Shown here: piece after piece, positions 13,818 through 41,500 of the stretch
Layout: the number at the start of each line of letters is the position of its first letter
Position numbering within the stretch: the first letter of the stretch is position 1
Assembly: GCA_030549495.1 (NCBI GenBank)
Contig: JAUIRK010001048.1
Location: 180,586-244,585, forward strand
From: Nectonema munidae
Taxonomy: Eukaryota; Nematomorpha; Nectonematoida; Nectonematidae
Length of the DNA stretch: 64,000 nucleotides
Reading direction: 5' to 3'
Notes under the pieces: model-generated
The model's input: the letters and a program-made list of their open reading frames with translations, nothing else
What the model was told of the DNA's origin: nothing
The model's database searches: none
Translations under genes and position numbers: made by a program

Positions 13818-14048
13818 CATAACCCTTTCTTGCCCAAGTGCGATACGAGCCTCGCATAAAAATTGTCTACTTTAAGTTATATACCTCATTGAAAAAGATA
13901 AGCAGGTGATTAGTTTTCAAAAACCTCAGCCTTAACTTTTATAAGACTAATCTTCTGCTTCCTTTTTCAAATGAGTTTCATATATTTATAGCACAAGATT
14001 TTATTTTTTTGGGACACTGACCTCACACTTGTGCCCAAAGAGTTGAAT
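13818..14048. mobile_element. Inverted-repeat MITE, about 230 bp
   Basis: The left end AACCCTTTCTTGCCCAAGTG and the right end (reverse complement AACTCTTTGGGCACAAGTG) form imperfect inverted repeats. The flanks ATAA and TTGA are decayed versions of the TTAA seen in related elements. Non-coding. Confidence 0.55.
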
Positions 14049-14592
14049 AAATAAGCATGTATGATTTAGATTTTAGAGAGTATAAAATGATTTTTCAAAA
14101 TTTATTTTGCTTCTTGTGTATTGCATACCAATTGTTCATTGAAACTTCCTAAACTTGTCTAGATCTAACTTTTCTCCTTTTAGTGTGATAAAGTTTGAAA
14201 TTGGATAGATATATAATGTTTTGAATCAGATTAAAATTTCACTAGCTTTGTATTTTCGAAGTAAAGTATGAAATAGCACAATATGAGAATGCGTCTTGCA
14301 CTATGAACAACAGTTCCCTCTTCCTTCTGAAATATCATCTAAAATGTTACTTCACAATTTTATTGTTTTTTGCTAACAAACTTAATAATTTATATTCAGA
14401 TATTCTAACTAGATAAGCAGGTTGATGTTTTTAAATTTTACTTTTAACCATATTTGAATTAATGCTTATACTTTATTTATCCTTCCATATCAGGATATCT
14501 AATATTGAATTTAAATTCTCAACCACGTGCTTTTCTGAAATTGGTATATTTTTTGTGTGTATCGTATCTATTTTTACTCAAAATTGGAGGTT

Positions 14593-14720
14593 TTAACCCG
14601 TTAACGACCAGAATAATCAGACGATATCTAGTATAAATCAGAAGATTTGTATTAAAAAGCATTAATAAACGCAGACGATTCAAATTTTTGTAAAGTCGAC
14701 TGTGGTAGATAACCGGTTAA
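14593..14720. mobile_element. TTAA-bounded MITE, family member B
   Basis: 128 bp. Left end TTAACCCGTTAACGACCA; right end reverse complement TTAACCGGTTATCTACCA. Both are TTAA-bounded and match at about 15 of 18 positions. The interior is shared with the partial copy at 12701-12810. It ends 128 bp upstream of the TATDN1 start codon, so it lies in the promoter or 5' UTR region. Confidence 0.7.
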
Positions 14721-14848
14721 TTAGGGATATCGTTTAAAATTTCGTTTTAATTTGCAAATTCTGCCTTGTTTACCCACTTTTACTTGATTTTATTTTGATT
14801 GTTTAGTTTTTGCCATAATGATTGCTATTTATTACTAAATTTATTTAC

Positions 14849-15790
14849 ATGAGTGGCTTTAAAAATTACCACAAGCTCGTTGACATCGGCGCTAATTTAA
14901 CGGATCTCATGTTTCAAGGCCTTTACAACGGAAAAGCACATCCAAATCATCCTGCGGACATTAATGAAGTGTTGAAAAGAGCGCTGAATTGGGGTGTTGA
15001 AAAAATTATATGCACTGGAACTTGTATTGAGAGTTGTCGCGAAGCAAGCAAACTTGCCCAATCCCATAACTTTCTCTACTTCACCATTGGCTCCCATCCA
15101 ACCAATGCCAAAGACTTTGTCAGCAATATCACTCTGCACCTGGAGGAAATGAACGCATTGTTGAAAAGGGATGGGGAGTATTGCAAAGCGGTTGCCTTTG
15201 GTGAATGTGGCCTAGACTTTGACAGGCTCAACTTCTCCTCTAAATGTGACCAATTGAAAAGCTTTGAAAGTCAATTGCATTTTTTCTCCAAAAGTAGGGA
15301 ACTTCCTCGTACTCTTCCATTCTTCCTGCATTGTCGTAATGCGCATGACCAATTTGTGTCACTCATTTCTCAGTATGACTGGTTGAATGAACAGAAGGGC
15401 GTTGTTCACTCATTTACCGGAACTGTGAGACAAGCAGAAGAATTGATTAAGTTGGGACTCTACATCGGTATCAATGGCTGCTCATTGAAGACAGAAAATA
15501 ATTTAAAAACGGTAGCACGCCTACCACTTGATCACGTACTGATTGAAAGTGATGCTCCATGGTGTGAAATTAAGGCAAGTCATGCTTCATTCAAACTTCT
15601 TCAAACACATTTCCCTCAGGTCAAGAAGGAAAAATGGGAGCCAACTTCTTGCATCAAAAGCAGAAATGAGCCGTGTAGGCTTATTCAAGTTTTGGAAGTA
15701 CTCTCTTCTCTCCATCCTGAAATGAGCCAATCGCACATTGCAGAAATTTTATATACCAATTCACTTCGACTTTTTTTCCCAACTGCTTGA
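14849..15790 (+). CDS. TATDN1: TatD-family deoxyribonuclease TATDN1, single exon
   Basis: 313 aa against 297 in human. TATDN1 is a metal-dependent 3'-5' DNA exonuclease/endonuclease with a TIM-barrel fold, linked to DNA repair and apoptotic DNA degradation. Family motifs are visible in order: the N-terminal DIGANLTD that TATDN1 has in place of the bacterial HxH; GECGLDFDR with the metal-binding Glu; LHCRNAHDQF with a metal-binding His; VVHSFTG with a second His; LYIGINGCSLKTE; the catalytic Asp in IESDAPWC; and RNEPC. The open frame has an upstream TTG at 14822 and a TGA just before it. I place the start at the ATG at 14849 (MSGFKNYHKLVDIG), which aligns with the human N-terminus. There are no introns, so the gene is either naturally intronless or an old retrocopy that kept its frame. 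No breaks; it looks functional. Confidence 0.95.
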   Translation: MSGFKNYHKLVDIGANLTDLMFQGLYNGKAHPNHPADINEVLKRALNWGVEKIICTGTCIESCREASKLAQSHNFLYFTIGSHPTNAKDFVSNITLHLEEMNALLKRDGEYCKAVAFGECGLDFDRLNFSSKCDQLKSFESQLHFFSKSRELPRTLPFFLHCRNAHDQFVSLISQYDWLNEQKGVVHSFTGTVRQAEELIKLGLYIGINGCSLKTENNLKTVARLPLDHVLIESDAPWCEIKASHASFKLLQTHFPQVKKEKWEPTSCIKSRNEPCRLIQVLEVLSSLHPEMSQSHIAEILYTNSLRLFFPTA

Positions 15791-15846
15791 AGAAAATTGA
15801 CTTCAAGGAATTTGTCTTACTTTTTTCAAACTTTTTTTATTGTATC

Positions 15847-15852
15847 AATAAA
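15847..15852 (+). terminator. Poly(A) signal of TATDN1
   Basis: AATAAA 57 nt after the stop codon, followed by T-rich sequence. This is a normal position for cleavage and polyadenylation. Confidence 0.7.
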
Positions 15853-16070
15853 ATTTTTTTAATGTTCAAATCTTAGTCTAAATCCTTTTTTGTTCTTTTT
15901 TCTTTTGACTATTTTTTTACTTTTTTTACTATCCAATTAAAATTTTGAAATAAAAATTTAATAATTTGCTCTCAAAAACAAGATGACTTCAATGAGTTTC
16001 TCTTTCATTCAAGCCCTTTGGTCTGTCCTAATTAACCTTAGCTCTGAAAACAGACACAGAGAGCCATTTT

Positions 16071-16103
16071 AAATGCCACCGGAGCTTTGCCAAGCTTCTA
16101 ATA
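16071..16103 (+). repeat. Dispersed repeat, copy 1
   Basis: The motif ATGCC.CC.GAGCTT.GCCAAGCTTCTAATA recurs almost unchanged at 55290-55320, about 39 kb away. Family unknown. Confidence 0.6.
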
Positions 16104-16394
16104 TATATAGTTTCACTCTCCTTACAGGAAACAACCTCAAATACATGACCACAGACACTTTTACACAGACTGACAACGATAGCTTCTCAGTATTGTGTAT
16201 TTTTCTTCTTCTTTTTTTAATTATTATTGATGGATTGTTTTTTGTTTCCATTTGGAGAGACCACTTAGTGTGCATATACACTGAACACACTTACTATTGC
16301 CTCCAAAAATAAAAACAAAACCATACAAAAACTGCTAAATTGTGCAACTGGTAAAACCAAACAGGGAAATCATGTTAAAAAAATAATTTAGATA

Positions 16395-16500
16395 AAAAAT
16401 TCCTACTTTGACTTCGACTCCTGGTACTCTTAGAAATCCGACTCCTACTTCGACTCCCAGCGGAAGCCTCCGACTCTCTCCGACTCCGCAACCCTGCTCA
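16395..16500. repeat. CGACTCC-rich dispersed repeat
   Basis: A run of degenerate CGACTCC/CGACTCT units ending in CCGCAACCCTGCTCA. A similar array, ending ACTCCACAACCCTGCATGG, is at 42545-42610, and shorter traces are at 39289-39304. The recurrent ..CAACCCTG ending suggests a transposon terminus rather than a simple microsatellite. Confidence 0.55.
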
Positions 16501-17672
16501 ATAGCAAGCGTCTCCTAATTTTTATCCAACAAAAATGTTCTTATTCCTAAAGTTCTAAATTGTATTTAACCCAATGTATAAAAAATCGGTTCTCCTCCAA
16601 GCGTCTCTATTTTTGAGATGTCCCTAATTCAAGGTACTCAATATAATTTACAGGTACATTTATTGAAAAGAGGGCTTATGCAAAGAGTATTACATTCGCG
16701 GGGCCTACCTATCTTTAGTGCCGCCCTGGACAGATTGGCTAATTTTGACGCCCCTGAAAAATTCAAACAAAACTTCAAAACGCCCAAAACTTGGTAATAT
16801 TTTTGGGAAAATTGGATTAAAATGTGTAGCAAAGCATTATTACATTATTATTTAATTCTGAAATATCTCGATTAAATTTTTATTGATGGTATTTTAGTAC
16901 AAATAAATTCGGCCCTCAAAATGATATTTATGATACTCTAACACTTGTAATGTCATAAGTATGCTGAATCACTAATAAAGTTATTGTAATAGAAATAATG
17001 TTAATTATAATATATGACTTGACAATATTTTTGAATGAAATATACATTTTCCATGTAGTTTCTCTTTTATTTTAAATTATTCAAACCCCAAACCAAAAAT
17101 ATTACTTTATTTTTTCACGCTACAGTATATTTTCTTGAGGATCAGAAAGATGAGTAACTGCTTGTCGTTTTATCATACAGTTAAAGTTAAATCAAAATAC
17201 TTTTTTCATGAACTTAATCTTATATTGATTACAAACTAATTTAGCTGATGCAAAAAAAATAAGATTCGAGACCTATCATCTATGTTTGGTATTTGATAGC
17301 GGAAAATTTTTTAGATGTGAAATCCCATCATAAAACGAGTATTGATGCTAAAAATTTTACCTCCATATTTGACATAAAGTCATATGATCCAACTAATGTT
17401 TCAAGCTTATTCGAGCTGATGACATCAAATTAAAGCTTTCATACTTCTTATATACATGCTTGTGCAATCTAAGGCATTTTCCCTCTTTTTTTGAAAGTTG
17501 GATATCAGATTTTTTAATGGCACCTTTGTATTCCTGTAGATGTGTTCAGCAAAAACCATTTAAATTCAAAAAATAAATTTTTAAAAATATGTGTTTTTAG
17601 AAAACTCAACTGAATACTTCGTTGTGTGGTAGAGTGAGTATTTAAGAAGTTCAATTCGCATAAAAAACGAAA

Positions 17673-32958
<15,286 letters not shown>

Positions 32959-34191
32959 ATCTTCTTCCTTCATCAGTATATCAATCACGAATCGACCTAC
33001 CTCAACTCCACTACTCCTTTTATCCAGTCATCCGCTATCATATTTTGAATGAAGCCTTGCTTATTTTTACTTCATGGAGACTTCTCTTTTTAAAAAAAGT
33101 CGCCTTATTTTGTAAGCTCCATTTTTAAATTTCTAAAAGTAAAGTTATGTGCTACAGTTTGTTTTATTTGAGAAGTTATTAAAACCCCTCTTTCAATAGC
33201 AAATCCTTGTTATTCACTCTTTTGAATAAAACATTCATCATTATTATTATTCACTTTTTCATTACTATTTATTCGATTGATTTTGATTCTTATCTCAGAA
33301 TATTATTCTGTTCAATTTATTATTCAGTTATTTGTGATTACTTCGACCAAACTCTAAATTTAAAGTTCAGAAATTAACATATCATAGGTTCCACTTCTTC
33401 ATTACCAGTCTCGCTATCAAAGGTGGATAAAGCCTCTTCTGCTCAATTCTCATTGTTTAGTTTTATCATCATTGATGTCTTGGTATATTTGTAGGTCTTA
33501 AATCAAGAGATATATTTTAGCCAAAGGTGCACGTATTGAAATTAATTGAACCAGGGATACAATTCTCATCCTTTGAAATAATAAAAGATTTATTTATAAA
33601 TTATTCTTAATTACCTTTAATTTAGTAATACACAGTAAAATAAAAAAATAAATTCATTCGATTACTTTAAAAAGGGGACTTTTACATGACATTTAAGCCA
33701 CGAAAAAAAAGAAAGCTTTTAGGCATCTTCTTTATAGATTTTTGACAATGAAACAATTTTCAAGCTCTTTAATTGATCTACAAAGTCCTCTTTTCTCACT
33801 TCATCAAGGCTAATTTCTTTTTAACATTATTAAAAAAAATTGTTTCATTTTTTTTAGTAGTTATTTGTATTTTTGTTGATATGAGACTAATATAAAGACT
33901 AGACTAAACAAAATCAGCTAAAATTTCACAGTTAATGTTTGATCGGTTAACACAGTGATGTCTTACGTTACTCTTTGAAAAGAAATTTCCTATTTTTAAC
34001 TTCACTTATTTTCATACCGTAAAACCGTATCGAAATAAAAATACGATATTTGAAAAAAAAATGAAAACATAACGTAATGGAACATTACTAAAGAGATTCG
34101 TTTGATGTTTTTTGAATGCCTCTAATATTCTTTAGTAAAATTATTTTATATTAAGGATGTACGGAAAGCTTTTCTAAAAAAAAGACACTCT

Positions 34192-34284
34192 ATTAATTCT
34201 TTTTTCTACTATTAATTAAAACGTCTTCCATATGAAGATATACGCATCTTCCAATATAATTTACAAAGAAATGCTTTTTGTTTA
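34192..34284 (+). repeat. Direct repeat, copy 1
   Basis: Nearly identical to 35274-35369: both run from ATTAATTCTTTTTTCTACTA through AAACGTCTTCC and TACGCATCTTCCAA to AAATGCTTTTTGTTTA. The main difference is a 3-nt indel. Confidence 0.85.
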
Positions 34285-35273
34285 ATCCGCATCGATACAG
34301 TCGGCTAAATTTTGAGAAATCGATTTCGGCAAAAACTTAAAAATACCGATTCTCAAAATTGGAATTTATCGCCTCATTTATAATTAATATAAAAAATAGG
34401 TTAATTTTAATATCTAAATTATCTGGAAACCTATTTTCTTTATAAAAATGATAATTTTTAAAGTTTTTTCTCCTTTTTTTTACTTTTCTCATTAACTTTA
34501 ATTCAGAAAATCGATCCTGGTAAATCTATACAATTACTTCCGTACCTCATTGGGACTCTCAAAATAAATATGTTGACTATATCACTTTAATCTTTAGGGC
34601 ACACCTGGTCTCATTCAGAGTTTTATAACATTTTTTACCAGAGTTGAAAAAGTACAGTTTCGAATACATAAAAATTTTTAAAAGCTAACTCTGACCAAAA
34701 ATATCAAGTTTATTGGATTTTGAATCTTTTTCCAATTTTATACTATTTAACATTTTTCTTAAGAAAATTTTAGAATAAGTATATGTATTGCTATTGACTA
34801 ATAACAAAATTATATTCTGTTAAACAATAAGTTAAAGGTAACGTATATTCACTCTAAGAAACCGTCTTACTCCAAAAGTCGAAGAAAAACTCATGCTTGT
34901 AAATTTCAACTATTAAAATTATCAATAAATAAATATTATAAAATAATAATAGTCATTTTTTATTATTGTTAATAACAAACTTCTTTGAATAAATTATTAT
35001 ATACTTTTTTCCAATTTATACGCTTTTTATGTTTTTCAAAGCTTATTTAAAATTTAGTTATATATAAGTATTTTCAAAACTACAATTAGAATGGGTATCG
35101 AAATCGATCATTGTAAAAAACAAGAATTGAAATTGGTTGTAAAAAGTTGACTCTCGCAATATATACAAAAGAATTATCACCAAGTGAAAATTAAAAAAAC
35201 TTGTATACTATGTACAGATTTATGCTCCAGCATGGTTCAAGATAAACGTGTCTTCGAAACTTCAAGAAACTCC

Positions 35274-35369
35274 ATTAATTCTTTTTTCTACTATTAATTA
35301 AAACGTCTTCCTTATGAAGATGTTATACGCATCTTCCAACATAATTTACAAAGAAATGCTTTTTGTTTA
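35274..35369 (+). repeat. Direct repeat, copy 2
   Basis: Partner of 34192-34284, 1.08 kb downstream in the same orientation. The flanking sequences differ, so this is either a small dispersed element or an old duplication. Confidence 0.85.
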
Positions 35370-38300
35370 CTTCCAGAAAATTTCTTTTATTCAATGGTCA
35401 AAAGTGATGATAACAGCATTAGAAGTATTGCACTTGTTAGAACTTAGAAAGAGGTAAACTTTTGTTTTTTAATAATATATTTTTAAATGTTTCGAAATTT
35501 TGAAAAAAAATTCCTAAAATAAACTGGGAAGCTGAAACTTGGTGTGAATTTGATAGATCTAACCTCTACTCCTTTAGTAGAACTCCAATATTGAAAAATG
35601 TCATCTCAAATGATCAAATACAAAAATTTATTCAAAGTAAAAACAACCAAACATCCTAAATCTCCCTTCCCATTCTCAAGGCGTTGAAAGAAATACGTCC
35701 TTCTTTTACATCAAAAATTCATTATTTCCAAACTGCTTAAAAACAATATTTAAAGTGTAGAAATAAACTTTTTAGCTGATAACGCCATGCCTTTTTTTGA
35801 AAGACTTTATTATTCTTTCAATTGAAAATTACAGGTATATATGAAAGTTCAATTTGAATTCCGCAAAAGATACCTCAATAAATTTTTATAATTTTTGTTT
35901 TCCATGATGTTTCAAGACCTCCTTTATCTACCAATGATAGGATCAGATTGCAGTGAATTAGTTAAGTGGATTGATTACTCTGTACTGTAATGCATTGCTG
36001 CTTAAAATTAAATTTTAAAATTTTTAGCAACGAAATGTTACCAAGCTTGATTAGTAACACAGAAAAACAAAGTATCATCTTATATAATCTTCATATTCTA
36101 CCTACACAATACACATATATTCAGTCAGTAAAGTAAATTGTTTGAAAATTTATTTAGGGTATGGTTTTATGAATTGACAGGTATGTATCATGAATTTAAA
36201 TTTGGCCATTTAAAATAAAAATTGGAGGTTTAAAATTTTTGTAAGAAATATTCTACAAACTTTAAATTTATATAAATTTGCTATTCCATTCCCAAAGTTA
36301 TACGCTAAAAATTACGTGAAAATGGAATTATTTGTACTAAGTTTTATAAACAAAAATTTTAAGCAGTGTAAAAACATTGCCAACTATTCTAAGAAAAGAT
36401 GCTATATATTTGATTTATAGAATAAAAGATTTTCGCCAACTTCAAGTACGGTCGGAGGCAAAACAGTTTTTAATGGGGCCGGGAATATAAGAAGTGTATA
36501 CATTTATATATTTCAAAGGAGTCTCAGATGGGCAAAAAAAATCGCAGGGCTTACCCCCTAGCTTATCGACGGGCTTCGTTACAGTAATTAATAGGTATAT
36601 TAAAATTATAGAGTTCTTATATAGTTAGGCGCTATAAAAAAATATTCGCCTCGCTCAAAAATGCACGGGCTCATATTCAAATGACTGGCTACATTACTGC
36701 CTCTGATCAAGAAAAGTAATATCGAAAATCTACTCAGAAGAAAGCGAACTTCTGCTCCAGCTGAAGCTGCCCATTTTCTTCACGCATTTTTTTGTAAATA
36801 ATATTCTCACGTTTGTTTCATCGATTCGTCCAAAAGTCAGTAGCGCAAAATTCTTCTTACCCATTAGTTTTCCAATCTCCTCAGCTTTTTGTTCCATTAT
36901 ATGGACATTAATTGAAGCACTTTTTCTCGAAAAGTAGAAAACAAAACTTTCGAAGGTGATTCAACTTCGCAATCTTTTCAAGTTCTTGCTCTTTTTCGCT
37001 TCATATTTTTATTTGAGAGTGATATGGATTCTATATTGAATTCGTTTTTAATTTTACATAAAGTGACTGGAAGATTTTTAATTTAATATCATAGCAGCAT
37101 TTCTTTGACTCGCTTTAAAAATATAATTAAAATAAATTGATTAAATTGAGTCATTTCAATATAAAAATAATTATTTGCTTAAATTTTACAGTAAAAATAA
37201 TAAAAAAATTATTTTAGGCCATTTAAATTTAAAAATTTTGTTTTCTTAATTATTTATTGATAACCCGTGATTATAATAATAAGCGGCTTCTATTGTATAA
37301 TGTTAAATTAGACAAATGTAAACTTACACAAAATTCAAGTATTGCAACGTAAAAAAGAGTGTTCTCAACTATGGCATCTTTTATCACTTAAAAGGAATTT
37401 CAGAGCAGAAAAATTAACAAGCTCACAATGCAGAAGCAGTTTGAATAAGTTATTTTTCTCGTGTATATCATTAGGTAAATAAATTAATTTCCTATTTTAC
37501 TGATATGTCTATATAATAATAGGCTAGCGTCTGTTTGTCGCTGGAAGCTTCAACTTAATAAATAATAGATTTGCAACTCAAGGGTTAGACAAAAAAACGT
37601 TCAATTTCGAATTGTATTTTTTTATAAAAAAAAAAAGCTATCCTGCGTACAATACGCATTTTGCATGTCATCATCCTTTATCTTCAAAACATAGTTATTA
37701 GAAAGATTACTAATTTTGAGATTCATCCTTTCTTACAAGGGTTCAGCTGATGACATTTTTTTCTCTATTCCTTCTTGTTATTGTTTTAGGCGCTAAACAC
37801 ATGTGAGAAATATTTTCCATTAATTACGTCAAAAGTTAAATAATCTGTAGTTGTGTCATCCCGTAAAGGAGCCCCTTGTGTTCATCTGAATGATGTAGAG
37901 GTGACAGCAAGCAACAGGCGCTAAAACAAAAGTTTTATTTACCACTCCTTGTGGGTAATAAGCATTTTGAAATAAGGAAACAAGGTTTCACAAACCTCTT
38001 CAGATGGGAAAAGCTTTTTGGTTCAGAAAATTTCGGAAAACCCCACATTCTGATACTTTTATATAGTAGTAATTTAATAAATTTTTGGAGTTATTTTATG
38101 AACAATGTACCCTGAGTGTGTAGACACACAAAAGATAAAGGTTTAATATCATATAATATAGCAATCTACATTAGTTGATAACTATGAGAATATTTTAAAC
38201 ATTTTATGTGGAACCAATGTGTTTCGCGAAACCCAGTTTGAGATCCTCTGGGTTAAAGGGTTCCAATCATACATAAAAAATAGTTGACGACAGAAAAGAC

Positions 38301-38372
38301 ATCCAGTCACAAAACAGTTGCTTCTACAGTTCTTGATAACAAGTATCTAAAATATTTACCATTTTAAAAAAG

Positions 38373-38378
38373 TTTATT
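38373..38378 (-). terminator. Poly(A) signal of TFG
   Basis: TTTATT on the plus strand, AATAAA in the gene sense, about 126 nt after the TFG stop codon. Confidence 0.6.
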
Positions 38379-38503
38379 TAACAAGGAACTACTTTAAAAA
38401 CTTAATTTAATTTAATCATTTAGTTAAAAAAATTAAAAAAGGAATCCAAAAGTTAAACATAGTTATTTCATAGAAGGGATATGATCGTATCATCCACTTA
38501 AAT

Positions 38504-41500
38504 TTATCTTGAATAGGGGTTAGCGGGAGGATAATAGTTGGCGTTTGGTGGAGGAACAGAGGAAAATCTAGGAGGCGCCTGTTGATATTGAGAGGCAGCA
38601 GGAGGAGGTGGTGGCAAAGAAGCAGTGGATCCAGGAACTCCTTTAATGAATGCTTGCGACTGCAGAGGAACGTTGGACAGCGGTGGCGCGTTGAACTGAC
38701 CCATTCCTTGTTGAGGTAGGAGTAATCCGGGCTGCTACAATGCATGAAAGACAAAAGGTTAATCACAACGAAGCACTAAAAAGAACTTCAATACAAACAA
38801 TCCCCTACGAAAAGGATCACGATCAACTGGTTGTAACATTAAAAATAAACTACGTTTAATGATAAGTGTCCATTTATATGTTAAATCTTCTTTAAAGACC
38901 ACCTCTCTATAACACACACAATTTCAATTCTTGCCATATTCGAGTTAGTCAGGTAATAACGTAAACCTAATCATAGATCAAATTTAGCAATTGAAATATG
39001 TCTATTTTTAATAAAACTTGAGGAATACCCTACAGGTGGTTTCCAAAGTATTCAGTAAGTAGAGCTTTAAAGGTGTGTTTTTGGGAGGGAAGTGACTAAA
39101 ATATTTTTAATCCTTCCACAGATTATATGGTAAAAAATAGATTTGATGCTGTAAATAAACTTTTAAGTAATGAAAGAAAGCGCATAGATAATATGAGTGG
39201 CGATATCAAAATTAATTTCAATAATAACAAACCCAACACTTAACGATCAAATGGAAGCAGGGTTGTATACTCAACTTATTTGTAATTTTTCGACTCCGAC
39301 TCAGCATGACAATAGTTCTTTCCATTTGTTTCTACCTACAAGCGTGACGAGGGTTTTCAACTCTTATAAATTTAAAAGAAATAGACAGATTTCATTTTGT
39401 AGATGGCATGAGACATGATCCAAAAAATATTAGGCCATTAATTTTAAAGCTTGCTGCTCAAATATAACAACAGATATCGCACTAATTCAGCTAAATACGT
39501 CGTGAAACCTCCTAAAATTTGTAGGTTGTTTCTTTCCTTCACATAAAATAAAATTATTAATCACACTGTTGGGGTCCGGGCCTTTTATTCGGCAAGGGCT
39601 CGCACTTGTGTAAACGTTGGAGAACACTCATTTATAAGCAGGAAGCGGAAGCGGTGAAAGCAGCAAAATTTTCAGGAAGCGAAAATTTTCGAAAAAAACT
39701 TTAGATTCGCCATTGATTATATTATTTGAAGGTAAATTTTATTGGCTGAACATGAATATCAATAATTTTTAGAATTTTAAACCAAATACTTGGTTCAGAC
39801 ATGCACTCACTACAGAAAACAAAAGAGACGGATCTAAAATTACATCATTGATATATCATTGGTAATAATATTTTAGTTTTACATAACAAATTTTCAGTTT
39901 TACCTAATTTAACAACTCAACTTTGCGATTCATCATCAATGTCTCGTGAAAATCAAGTTTACATCCATTTTAAAAAATCGTTTTTTGTTTGTGAGTGTAA
40001 TTCTGATCATGGTAAAATATGTCATGAAAAAATAAAAAAATTGAAAACAGGGAGTACATCTTCGAACTTAAAAAGGCATCTTCAAATATATCATAATAAA
40101 ACGTTTTTCATGGTGGAAAAAATGACAAAGAAAATTTTTTCAAAAAAACTAAAGTTGATGAAAGTCAAAGCCTTATGTCTTCTTTTGTACAGAAAACCGA
40201 AATTTCAGCAATCTGCAAAGTAACAAAACAGATTTTGAGAGTGGAATTTTAAAATGATTGTTTACAACGGAGTTTCGTTCAGTTTTTTCGAAGGAGAAGG
40301 GTTTCATATTCTTAATAGTGTTACAGCAAAAAATTAGGAATATTGATGGGTCGTCATAGTATCAAGTCAATGTTATTAAATAAATATTCTGTTGAAAAAA
40401 ATAAACTTAAAAATTGCTTCGCGAACAAAATGGTATATTTGAAGTTTGATACTGTTACAAGACTTAGGTCTCACTTTTTGGGCGTTGCAGTTCAATTCTT
40501 TTGTGAAAAAAATGGTTTGATGGAGTTCATGTTGGCTATAGTCAATACAAACTCCCTTAGTGACTCGAAAAGTTTGAAAAACTTTATTTTGAAAGTTTTG
40601 GAACAATTCGAAATAAAAAAAAACAAGTTTTGGGTTGTGTAGTTGACAATGCTGCAAACATGACTTGAGCCATCAAATTAATTTTGGGGCATAAAATGAA
40701 TGATCACGATGAAACCTCAGATCCAGATGAATCTGAATATGAAAATGAGGAAACTGGTGATAATGAAAAGTTCGTGTCTGATGTTTATCATATGGGATGC
40801 ATGGAGCACACGCTGCAACTTAGCGTTCGTGATGGACCCACAAGTTGGCATGAAATTGTTTCAAAAGTCAAGCATTGCAACTACTTTACGTGCGCCGCAT
40901 ACTGACGCTATTTCGAGGAGAAGAGCGGGGAAACAATATTAATTGCTACGCCAACAAGATGGGGAAGTGCATTTGTGATGTTGAAAAGGCTCCTAATACT
41001 GAAAAGTTATGTTCAGGATTTAGGTCTGGCTCACGTGCATTTGACTGAAGAAGAATGGACTACGATTGAAAAATTAGTCAAAACTTTGAGCATCCTTCAT
41101 GAAGCTACATTATTTTTCCAAAAAGAAAAAATAACCGCAAGTGAGGTTTTTTATAAATGGCGCAAAACTATATTTGATTTGAGCCAAAATGAAGGTAATG
41201 AAGAATTCATTAGGAGCTTGAAAAAAAGAAGAAAAACTATTACTAAACCAACTGCTTCTAGCTTCAATCTGGATTGATGCCAGATCAAGGATTCTTCTTT
41301 CGGTAGAACAAAAAAAGAAAACAAAAAACACATTAGAAAAAGTTTATAACGAAATGATTTTTTTATCCTCAAACCCAAATGTATCTTCACCAAAAAATAT
41401 GAGCAGTTTTTTGAATCTGCAAAATCTCAAGCACAAAGCGAAACAATTCAAGAAGATGAATCCACTTCAAATTTTGAAAAATATCTCAGATTTTTTAACT

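Larger units (their letters stand above)
11662..14848. other. Gene-free, MITE-rich flank between satellite and TATDN1
   Basis: I see no coding exon here. The stretch holds at least five short inverted-repeat elements, listed separately, in otherwise featureless AT-rich DNA (11894-12700, 12811-13588, 14049-14592). A possible splice acceptor (TTGTTTAG, about 14803-14811) lies shortly before the TATDN1 ATG and would allow a 5' untranslated exon upstream, but no donor can be assigned. Confidence 0.7.
15853..17672. other. Intergenic, TATDN1 to QPCTL
   Basis: I see no exon. It contains a dispersed repeat at 16071-16103, a CGACTCC-rich repeat at 16395-16500, and a GC-richer scrap at about 16695-16760 (GTGCCGCCCTGGAC, GACGCCCCTGAAAA) that looks like a transposon end. 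The QPCTL promoter should lie in the last few hundred bases, but no TATA box stands out. Confidence 0.6.
32959..38503. other. Intergenic between the convergent QPCTL and TFG genes
   Basis: No exon or transposase detected. The QPCTL 3' UTR begins here; a candidate AATAAA occurs near 33225. The stretch contains a duplicated 93-96 bp sequence (34192 and 35274), and a hAT-like end near 38222-38256 (TTTCGCGAAACCCAGTTTGA). The rest is AT-rich with nothing I can name. Confidence 0.6.

Noticed and set aside
38416-38766. 116-codon minus-strand frame overlapping TFG exon 7
   Set aside because: It is in a different frame from the TFG reading. The TFG frame continues in phase from exon 6 and ends in a typical TFG-like tail.
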